Below are positions 27,905 to 37,192 of a stretch of 64,000 nt of DNA, piece by piece. The translations under genes were made by a program, and so were the position numbers. Each line of letters opens with the position of its first letter. Position 1 is the first letter of the stretch. Source of the DNA: Hondaea fermentalgiana (lineage: Eukaryota; Sar; Bigyra; Thraustochytrida; Thraustochytriidae). A model generated the notes under the pieces. It saw only the letters and a list, made by a program, of their open reading frames with translations, was not told the origin of the DNA and searched no databases. The DNA lies in the NCBI GenBank assembly GCA_014084085.1, contig NPFB01000001.1, forward strand, positions 146,067 to 210,066, given 5' to 3'.

Positions 27905-30900
27905 TTACTTCTTCCCAAACAATCTCGAAAGGGTCCCTCGACGATGCACTGCGGGTGTTGTCGACGCAGGGACGTCTTCGGGCCTCACAGCCGCTTCGTT
28001 TTGCAATCTAAGAACGTCATTGATTGCTGCCTCAAGAGCATCAATCTCGTCCGGTTCGCCTCCCTTCCACATGGACACATATAACGGATTGCCGCTCCAC
28101 GATATGCCAAAACGTCCTTCCCACGTGCTCATGTCGCTCATCTCTTGGTCCAGGATGCAAGGAATCATGTTCGCGGGTTTTAAACGCCGAAAAGCGTAGC
28201 AGAACTCGTCTCGGCAATTGTCGAGCTCGGACCTGCCTCGATTCACTTTGTTCATGTACTCGCGGGTCACGAAAACCACGACAGCCTTCGACCTGTCGAT
28301 CCCATTAGCCATGGAATCAAGTACCTCCTGGCCGACCTCGATCTCGTCAAGCCAGTAGCGAATTCCGCGCGTCTCAAGCTCACGAGCCACCGCCTTGACC
28401 TTTTCGTGCGTCTCTCTCCCCTCGCCCCATGAATGCGACAGAAAAACGTGATAAGGCTTGTCAGTGCTTGCGATAGACAGACGAGGTTGCCGTGTTGCAC
28501 TTCGACTCTCCACAAACGGCCCAAAAGACGTCAGAGGAAGTCGCTTGCCCCTCTTCACTAAAGATACCTCGCCATTTGTGGCGTCCGCAAGAGCCTTTGC
28601 CGAGGCGCATGCAGCTCTGTGATCAGAGCCATCAGAACTGACATAGAGCTTCGGGTCGAGACCCTTTTTCATGAAGAAGGAATCAATGGAGTCAAGACTG
28701 TTCTTGAGAATCACAACATGACTGCTGAGGCTCCGATCTTCGGGCAACTCAAAGTAGAGCATCAAGCGGTTGCCGCTCGTTTCCATGACAACATCAACAT
28801 TGTCGAATACGATGCTTGCAAAGTCTGCGTACACGCCGTGATCGCCCACACTCACGCGGTTGGGAAGAAGTTGTACGAGGCTGGCGAGTAAACGTTGGAA
28901 AACGCCCTTGGGGAGGATGCGGAACTCAATGTAAGCGAGGGCAAACGTGCGACCCAAATCAGCGAGGGCCTTCTTCTTTGTATCCTCGTCGACAGGCTTC
29001 AAAAGGCTCGGTATAAGAAGAGCGCCTTCTTCATCCTTGTCGCCGATCCATGGACTCGGGCACGCCAGCAACATCGACTCCATCAGCTCCGTGAGATAGT
29101 CGACCGGTTGGTCTTGCCATAGTTGCTCCAGAAGCGCACGACTGGCGACGCCACGGTCTGACCACTCCTCAAGCGCATCATCGAGCTCGCTCGGAAACTC
29201 GCCGCCATCCTCATCGCCACGGCGATACATCAGGTTGTCCTTGTGCCTCTGCATGTGATCCATATCGGGATCGCAAATGACGCACGAGAGGTTCTCCAGC
29301 AACCACTGCGGCCGAATCACGACAAGCTGACGTAGCACATCGTTCTCTCCCGTTGTCAGGTGAATAAGCACCCCAAGCTCATGCATGTATTTCAGCATCT
29401 TGCGCACATCTTCCTTTGGAAGGTTGCACCAATCTTCAGCAATATACTCCACTTCATCCAGCAGCAGAAAGTCCTCTTCTTCGGAGAGTAGGATGTCCAA
29501 ACAATATGACCACCGCAATGGGACCTTGTCCTTGACAAAGTCTTTGTTTGCAACGGACTCCGACAGCGCTTCCCGCAGGTGCGACACGTGTTCATCTGTG
29601 TCTTCACGGTCTTTGTTGTTGATGGGGAAAAATTGAAGTTGTGACGAACGATTCCGTAACACAGCTGGTCTTCCGCCAAGGCCTTTGAGCACCTCACTTT
29701 TAATTGTCTGGTTGATCGCCCTGTGGTCCCCATCATCAGGTACCTGATCTAGGTATGTCCCCACGAGCGCAACGCTGACATTTGGCGCATGCAGACGAAT
29801 GGAGTCGATCCAGAAGCGCAGCGTATCCAGCGCATCCTTTTGCGACGCAAGGGTCTCGTATTTATCTCCGTCGAGTACTTCCTCGAAATGCTCTTTGCCC
29901 AGCACTTCTCGCATGTCAAAGACCAGCACATAAACACCATATTGCGTCAAGAACAGATGGTGCAAAGCATAAAAGACTTCTTGTCCTCCGTAGTCCCAAA
30001 TCGTGAAACTGACTTCTTCGTCCGGTTTGCCAGCTTCTTCCTTGATCTGAAGACGAAGCGGATTTTTCACAGCCATCGCAACATCATAAACATCGAATAC
30101 AAACGACGCACGACCGCGCTTTGAAGAAGACTTTCGAGATGCAGACGCTCGAGCCGCAATTCCAGACATGCGCCGAGAGACACGCTGGGAAAAGCTTTGC
30201 CGACGGTACTTGTACTTTGCAAACTGCTCATAAAGGTCAGCATTGCTAATGGTCTCCCGCTCTTTCCAGTCTCGTGTGCGGGTCAGCGTGAGGTCGACTC
30301 CGATTGTGGAGACGTGGTCGTCGTTAAATGGCTGGTCTAAAAGCGTGCGAATTGTTGATGTTTTGCCAGCAGCGGACTTGCCCACAATCATGAGCTTGGC
30401 GCGGCCCCATCGGACCTTCACGTTGGCCTTTAGACCCCTTTCAGCGATTGCGCTCATATTGTCCAGCTTTTCCTCTGTGAGCTTTACATGGTCCGCGATG
30501 CGAGCCAGGATCACCGATGAAACTTCTCCTTTGTCCAGACTGTTTTTATGTCATGATGGTCACGTGAGTAGGTGCCAATCGTTGCCTCTTGTTTCAAACA
30601 TAATATAACGTACCTCAGTTCTTCAAGCGTGTCGTTACTTTCAAGGGCTGTTGCCAGGGCTCCCGCCCCTGCATTGCCAAATTTGTTCCATTGAAGGCTG
30701 CGAAACCACAAGACAAGCGTCAGAGCACAACATAACCGGGTCCACGGCCTTCTTTTGCAACGTACTACAATTTTTGCAGCAGCGACGTGCTTTGTGCGAT
30801 GGCATGCGCCAACGCCGCTGCGCCGTCGTCGCCGATAATATTGTCGGAAAGACTGTGCTCGTGCAAGTAATGACAGTGTGATGAAATGAAGGGTCGTAGA

Positions 30901-33637
30901 GAAGAAAGCGAACGACAGCATTGAGGTGGCAGTGAATGTGTGTTGGTCAGTCTTTTCCGCTTCGTAGCCGGACTTCTTACGACCAGTCTATAGCTTACTT
31001 TAGCTCCTGCAGCGTCGTGCTTTGTGTGAGTGCATGCGCCAACGCCGCTGCGCCGTCGTCGCCGATTCTGTTATCGGAAAGGCTGGCAATTAAAGACAGT
31101 GTGGAGAAATGAAGGGACATAGCACGATCACGTGATAGAAGAGAGCGAACGACAGCATTGAGGTGGCAATGAACGTGTGCTGGTCAGTCTTTTCTATTTC
31201 GTGCCAGCACTTCTCACGACCAGATTGTAGCTTACTCTAGCGTCCGCAGCGACGTGCTCTTGGCGAGCGCGTCTGCAAGCAATATCGCGCCATCGTCGCC
31301 GATATTGTTTCCTTGTAGCCTGCATTTGCGAATTATGAAAAATTACGGTGAATCAAACGGGTGCAGCACGATCACACGGTAGAAAGAGACAAACGATGGT
31401 GGCACCGTGTATTGATTTGATGGGATTGTAGCAGCGCGTGAGTCAATAAGTCTTCCTGCATCCTCCCCCCCCCCCATTCCTCCCGCGCGCGCGCACTTCT
31501 TCCGTCCAATTATGACTTACTCTAGCGTGTCCAGCGACGTGGTCATTGCGAGTGCGCCAGCTAGCGCCTTAATGCCATCGTTTCCGATCTTTCCGCCTGA
31601 AAGACTATTTTCGTGAAAATAGGGACGACATGGCGAGGCAAACAGTCATATCATGGGCGCATGGTGTAATTGGTCAAAGTGATTGCAGCGCCATGTATGG
31701 ATTTGTGTGAGATCGTTACAGGTACTGGTCAGTTTTCCTCACGCTTTGCAACATTCCCCATTTTAAATCCTCACAATCACTTACAGCAACCCGATTAAAG
31801 ACGTTATTGCGCCTGCCAGCGCTTTTGCGCCATTATCACCGATCTGTTCGCCTGAGAGTCTGTTCTCGTGCAATCAAAAACAAAGCATCACAGCATGGTT
31901 ACATAGTGCGATCATTCGAGTGATGGCACCACCGCGTGTGGGGAAATGAAGATCAATGCAATGTGCGTCCTGGTCAGTTTTTTGCACTCTTTGCGCATTT
32001 CTTGACCTTAACAAAAACCTTACAATAACTTACCTCAGAGACCATAGCGACGTATTTGCTGCGATTGCACTCGCCAGCGCTTTTGCGCCATCATCGCCGA
32101 TATTTCCGCCGTCGAGTCTATTCTCGCGCAATCAAGAACAAAACGTCACAACGTGGTTACATGGTGTAATCGTTTTTTCCAACGATGGCAGCATCATGTG
32201 TGGATTGATGAACATCATTGCAACGTGCGTGTTTGTCAGTCTATGCACTCTTTGCGCATCCCATAACCTTATCTCATCCTGACAACAACTTACTCCAAAC
32301 TTCTCAGTGACCCATTCTCTGCGATTGCACTCGCCAGCGCTTTTGCGCCATCATCGCCGATCTGTTCGCCTGCGAGACTGTTCTCGCGCAATCAAGAACA
32401 AAACGTCACAACGGGGTTACATGGTGTAAACGGACAAACGATGGCAGCACCATGTGTGGATCAATGAACATCATTGCAACGTGCGTGCAAGTCAGTCCTT
32501 TGCACTCTTTTCCGGCATTCCTTCCTCATTATCACAACGACTTACGTCAAATGACCCAGCGACTCATTCACTTTTAGAGCGTCCGCAAGCGCTTTCATGT
32601 CACCATCGCCGATTCTGTGCAGGCTGTGTGCGTGCAATAAAGCCCAAAAAGACATAGATTCGAAATACGAGACGATCAAGGCGTAAAAGTCAGTCCTTTG
32701 CACTCTTCCCGGCAATCCTTCCTCATTATCACAACGACTTACGTCAGAAAATCCAGCGTCGTATTCACTTTCAGAGCGTCCGCTAGCGCTTTCATGCCAT
32801 CATCGTCGATTCTAATCAGACTGTATTTATGCAATTTTTAAGCCCAAAAAGACGAAGATTAGAAATACGAGATGATCCAAGCGTAGAAGTCAGTCCTTTG
32901 CACTCTTTCCGGCATTCCTTCTCTCGTATCCACAACAACTTACTTCAGAAAGCGCAGCGACTTATTCACTTTTAGAGCGTCCGCCAGCGCTTTCATGCCA
33001 TCATCGCCGATTTTGAGCAGGCTGTGTTTTTGCAATTAAGCCCAAAAAGACACAGATTCGAAATAGGAGACGATCAAGGCGTAAAAGTCAGTCCTTTGCA
33101 CTCTTTCTGGCATTCCTTCTCTCGTTATCACAACAACTTACTCCAGAGAGCGCAGCGACCCATTCACTTTTAGAGCGTCCGCCAGCGCTTTCATGCCATC
33201 ATCGCCGATTTTGAGCAGGCTGTGTTTTTGCAATTAAGCCCAAAAAGACACAGATTCGAAATAGGAAACGATCAAGGCGTAAAAGTCAGTCCTTTGCACT
33301 CTTTCTGGCATTCCTTCTCAAATCCTCACAACAACTCACGTCAGAGAACTCAGCGTCGTATTCACTTTTAGAGCGTCCGCTAGCGCTTTTGCGCCATCAT
33401 CATCATCAATTTGGAACAGGCTGTGTTTGTGCGATCATAAACGCCAGAAGAGGCACAGGTTAGAAATTCGAAATGATTAGTGCCCAAACATTTGTGGCAA
33501 AAAGGGTTTTGTTTGAGTAAATGCATCGTCAGTGCAAAAGAATTTGTGAAAAGTGCTCATTCAATCTATCCAACGTACAACACACTCGTGGCGCCCTCAG
33601 CCATCTCCTTGAGTGCATCTGCGACAGTATAATCCAT
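27905..33637 (-). CDS. LRR-Roc-COR-TIR protein (Roco family), 15 exons, one LRR per exon
   Basis: The exons, read in the minus direction, are 33637-33579, 33420-33340, 33219-33142, 33021-32944, 32820-32743, 32623-32546, 32377-32294, 32117-32034, 31859-31785, 31604-31521, 31319-31236, 31082-30999, 30852-30766, 30697-30614 and 30539-27905. Donors are GTAAGT-like and every acceptor is AG. All 14 introns are phase 2. The product is about 1250 residues. Residues about 21-372 are 13 ribonuclease-inhibitor-type LRRs (core IGDDGAKALA). The Roc GTPase follows, with Walker A GKSAAGKT at 426-433, switch II WDYGGQ, and GTYLDQV in place of NKxD. A COR domain comes next. The TIR domain lies at about 1066-1215 (YHVFLSHSW), with Glu1151 in CRDEF at the NADase-type glutamate position. 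Roco proteins dimerise through COR. A receptor or immune role is inferred. An extra 5' exon is possible. Confidence 0.85.
30614..33420 (-). repeat. Tandem array of 13 LRR exon-plus-intron units
   Basis: Similar units repeat along nearly 3 kb. Spacing is 197-201 bp in the half farthest from the Roc exon, 177-264 bp in the middle, and about 150 bp next to it. Each unit holds one LRR exon (75-87 bp) and one intron (68-201 bp). Units starting at 32944 and 33142 are nearly identical through most of the exon and the intron core. This shows that exon and intron were duplicated together, recently in evolutionary terms. Units nearest the Roc exon are more diverged and shorter in their introns. Confidence 0.85.
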
Positions 33638-34404
33638 GATCCCACTCTTCTTTGCTTTCGCTTTGGCTTTGCTGATTCTTCAAATTCGACCTTGCCTTAA
33701 GTTGATTCGAAGAGCAGAAGCTGCGTGGTGCAAGAAAGGAGAAGAGCCGATATCTGCGCACAAGGAAAGGGGGAGCGCCTTCACAAGTCCTTTTCTCCAG
33801 GACGCGTGCACACGTTTCGATTGATGCCTTGTTCGAGGTCGCGTCAAGCTAAGCGCGAGGCGCGAGGTACGAAGGAGGAGGCGCGAGGCTGGCCTCTGGA
33901 AAGGACGACTGGACGTGCAGACAGACGCCTTGGCGGCAGCGGCGATAGCGGCAGTATACACACGATCAACCTGTTCGAGCTCTGTTTGTTGTCTCGCGGT
34001 GCTTTCTGGCTGCTTTCCCATTAGGGAGTCTATAAGTTCCTCTCTAACCCACTTCGCCATCTTTGTCGCACAACATATCATGAACTAGGAGGGGGTAGAG
34101 ACGAAAAGGTTTTTGGCACGCGCTGATGATCGCCGTCGGTCGATCACGTAGTCCTTTCACCGCACAAAAAGTGTTATTTTTTACTTCTGGACCTGCTGAT
34201 GAAGAACGCTTTTATGCCATACCCTCATCAAGAGTAGTAAGCTCATGACCGAATAAACTTCTTGAGCCAAAAAGAAGATTTACTAGACAAATGGAGTGTT
34301 TTAGAGATACGACGACTTCTAGGCCTCCTGCGCTTGCGGCTGAGAGAATACGGCCAAAAAAAGACAAAAGAGTGCCGCAGTAGCTGAGTGCAGACTGTTT
34401 AAAT
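33638..34404. promoter_or_regulatory. 5' flank of the LRR-Roco gene and 3' flank of the kinase-PH gene
   Basis: About 770 bases lie between two genes on the minus strand. It must hold the promoter and 5' leader of the LRR-Roco gene. It also contains a candidate upstream exon (see 33900-34060). The rest, 34061-34404, is A+T-richer and looks like 3' untranslated sequence of the kinase gene plus promoter. No clear core element is visible. Confidence 0.45.
33900..34060 (-). other. Candidate upstream coding exon for the LRR-Roco gene
   Basis: From the ATG at 34060 the minus strand reads MAKWVREELIDSLMGKQPES and continues in protein-like, helical sequence for about 45 residues. It then degrades into Ser/Arg-rich sequence. 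It sits just upstream of the start exon. That exon is itself open for 12 codons before its ATG (SKAKAKAKKSGI), which would fit splicing from an upstream exon. No strong donor is visible, so the join is not resolved. It could also be an independent small gene, open to 33680. Confidence 0.3.
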
Positions 34405-36192
34405 TTATTGTCCATGTCTTGGCTTGGAGGTTCTTGAGGAGCTCTTTTCAGAGCGCGGAAGGGTCGCGCCATCGTTCGCCTCGAGAATTCGATTCGCCTC
34501 CCATTGAATGTATGCAAGATTGATGCTACGTACCCATTTGGCAGAGAGGCGCGGGTCCGTCGTCTGAAAGTAGCGCGGGCGAGACTGCGTGAGAACACGA
34601 AAGGCGTTCTGCCGCTTGGCAACCATAATACCGACTGTGTCCGCCACGGAGTTCCTTCCAGGAGTGACGACCATGTCGGCAAATGAAATGCTGCCTTGCA
34701 TTTCTTCTGGATTCTTGATAAAGTCCTCCTTGCTCTTAAAGTAGACTAGGCCCTCCGAAGTGATCACCATGAAGCGGCGATACCATGTCTTGATGCGACC
34801 GCCACGCTTTACCACATATCCCGACATTGTCATAATCTTGGCCGCTGGCCGCTGGCCATCTTGGTGCTGCACGGCGTCCACCGGGGGCGTGAGCTCGGAT
34901 TGAAGCAACGGGAGTCGATGCGAAGCTTTGTGGGCTGCCGCAAAGGCGGGAGCTGCGCGCGCCGCGGCTCGAGCAGCCTTGGCTCGATCCGACATGGCAT
35001 GCGCATCGGTAGCATGAGCCCCCGTCAATTGCTCGACCGCGACAAGAGTGCCTGTGCCCTCCTCGTCACCGCTGTCCTCATCGTCGCCCTCAGCCTCATC
35101 GTCCCCGTCATCATTGTTGATCCAGTTGAACGCAGCGAGCGTGGCTCGCTTCAACGTGGTTTCGTAAAACTTTGTGGCGCGCCTCGAACCAAGCCTCGAA
35201 TGATCATCCTCATCGAGGGTCGCATCCGGCAACTCGGCCTCTGCATCGCGCTTCGCAAGGTCGTCGCGTACTTCCCGAAGCATTTCCTCCTCGGTAATGC
35301 TCGTTGTGACATCGTCGGGCTCAAGATCCTGCCAGAGCTCTTCGAGCCACTCGTTGCAGTCCTTGGCGGTGGGACGCTGCTCTGCCTCGTCGGCGAGACA
35401 CTCTTCGCAGAGCAAGAGCAAGCTGGATGGCGGATCGTACAGGTCCCCGATCATTTTGAGCTCTGCAGCGTCTGCCGTAAATCCCGTCATGGGTTTCCGT
35501 ACGAGGAATTTGTCGCGCTTTCCCGGCACCTTGCGTGCAATGGTCTCGGCAATGATGATTCCGAAACCAAAGACGTCCGCCTTGGTGTCGTATGCCATGC
35601 CAAAAATTACCTCTGGGGCCATGAACTCGTCCGTGCCACACATGGTCATGACGCGGCCTCGCGCATCTGTGCCTGGGGCGGCGTCGCGGGCAAATCCGAA
35701 ATCGCACAGTTTCGGATTGAGCGTCTCGTCCAAGAGGACATTCTCAGTCTTGACGTCACGGTGGATCAGTCCACGATCGTGCATGTACTCGAGCGCGTCA
35801 GCCACGCCGCGCAGAATGTTCGCGCGCAGCTTCCAGCCCAGCGCGCGACTGGACTGCAGCAGCCGCCGCAGGTCTCCGCCGCGACAGTATTCTGTGGCAA
35901 TGTAAATCGTCTTCTCGTCCACTTTGCACGCGCCAATGTACTTGACCAGTCCCGGATGGTTGCATCTGCGCAGAATGGCGAGCTCTTTGCGAATGTACCT
36001 TTCCAAGTCCGGGTCTGCCAGTTTCTGCTTCTTGATGGCCACGACGAGGCCCGTGTACTCGGCCTTGTACACGGTACTAAAGGCGCCCCGACCGAGGACG
36101 TCGAGGAGTTTCACCTTGCTCTTGTCCAGATCAAAGTCATTGTCGCCAAAGTCCAGCACGGGCGTCATTGACACCGGCCTGTCCATCTGCAT
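34405..36192 (-). CDS. Protein kinase with C-terminal PH domain
   Basis: The frame opens at a TTG (36297). The first ATG is 36192, giving 595 residues. The kinase domain spans about 29-300: Gly loop GRGAFSTVY, VAIKK with Lys54, HRDVKTEN with Asp146, DFG at Asp164, and a GTDEFMAPEV activation-segment end. All catalytic residues are present, so it should be active. The overall look fits the tyrosine-kinase-like or mixed-lineage Ser/Thr group. An acidic and Ala-rich linker follows. The last 130 residues (MSGYVVKRGGRIKTWYRRFM) form a PH domain with a basic beta1-beta2 loop suited to phosphoinositides, so membrane recruitment is likely. It lies on the same strand and upstream of the LRR-Roco gene, but no functional link is shown. 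Confidence 0.85.
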   Translation of the reverse strand: MQMDRPVSMTPVLDFGDNDFDLDKSKVKLLDVLGRGAFSTVYKAEYTGLVVAIKKQKLADPDLERYIRKELAILRRCNHPGLVKYIGACKVDEKTIYIATEYCRGGDLRRLLQSSRALGWKLRANILRGVADALEYMHDRGLIHRDVKTENVLLDETLNPKLCDFGFARDAAPGTDARGRVMTMCGTDEFMAPEVIFGMAYDTKADVFGFGIIIAETIARKVPGKRDKFLVRKPMTGFTADAAELKMIGDLYDPPSSLLLLCEECLADEAEQRPTAKDCNEWLEELWQDLEPDDVTTSITEEEMLREVRDDLAKRDAEAELPDATLDEDDHSRLGSRRATKFYETTLKRATLAAFNWINNDDGDDEAEGDDEDSGDEEGTGTLVAVEQLTGAHATDAHAMSDRAKAARAAARAAPAFAAAHKASHRLPLLQSELTPPVDAVQHQDGQRPAAKIMTMSGYVVKRGGRIKTWYRRFMVITSEGLVYFKSKEDFIKNPEEMQGSISFADMVVTPGRNSVADTVGIMVAKRQNAFRVLTQSRPRYFQTTDPRLSAKWVRSINLAYIQWEANRILEANDGATLPRSEKSSSRTSKPRHGQ

Positions 36193-37192
36193 GGTGGCCT
36201 CTTTCCGCGCAACGAGGCCCTCTCCTCTCTGCTCTCCTTCGCCAACTCCTGACCGCCTTCCCTCCAGCGCAAGCACGCCACGTAAGCTTCCCTTCAATCA
36301 GCCGCAGGCCTCTCGCGCACCCACTCGCCCGCCGCCAGACCCGCGCCAATCGTACTCGCCGCCCGCCGCGCCCGCGAAAGCGCGAAGGCGCGAAAGCTTT
36401 CTGCCGTCGCTGCTCCTCGCTCCCGCGGCGGTGTATATCGCCGCCCACGCTGCGCTGCGTCTCGTCTCTGGTCAGAGGCGGTATGTATGCGTCGCGCGTG
36501 TTGTGTCGTCGTTCGTTCTGTAAGCCAGGCCTGGTAGTAACTAGGGAAGAAGCAGAAGACGCCGCCGCTGCAGCGCGTGCACGCGCGCACGTGCACGGAC
36601 ACGCGCGTGTGCACCGTCTCCTGGAGGCTGAACGAGGCCGCCTCGCGACTCCGCACCGACCCAGCGAGGCCTCCCGGCTCCGCTCCGCTCTGCCCTGCCC
36701 TGCCCTGCCCTGCCGCGCGTCGCGCCTTCGCGGCTGCGCCTTCGCGGCTGCAGCGCCGGGCGCGGGAGAGACGGTGCGAGCGTGTGCGTCTGGTTGGAGA
36801 TTTGATTGAGAGCTGGCAAGATGGACACCGCCCGCGTGACAGCGTGTAAAAGCCCTGCCGCGTGCACCGCGTCCTCGCCGTCCGCTGGAACGCAACGCAG
36901 CTGCAGGCGCCTCGCCACACTGCCAGCAGGATCGCGCGGCTGGGACGCCCGCCCCTGCCTCCGGCCGCACACACACGACGACGGTGCACAACCCTTTTGG
37001 GGCAACGGCTAGGCGCGAGCGGAGCAGGTCTGCACGAGGCGAGCTTTTGGCGCCTGGCCGCAGGGTGTGAGAGACTGGTTGCATGCAGACTCGAGCAGCG
37101 CTGTGAACGTGCGAGCTCGAGTAAGCTAGCAAAAGTAAGCAAACAAGCGAGCTAGCTCGCTCGACGGTGTGCGCGCGCGCGGAAAAGACAAG
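36193..37192. promoter_or_regulatory. Divergent promoter region between the kinase-PH gene and the 777-residue gene
   Basis: One kilobase of very GC-rich sequence lies between divergent starts. It holds short repeats (CCCTG near 36688-36712) and CG-alternating stretches. A 448-residue minus-strand frame crosses it but is Arg/Ala/Ser-rich without domains, and I discount it. Core promoter elements are not evident. Confidence 0.45.

Noticed and set aside
30614..33420. A CRISPR-like or satellite array with about 198-bp spacing
   Set aside because: The repeating part encodes LRRs in a constant frame with splice signals on both sides, which explains the periodicity better than a repeat-spacer array or satellite.
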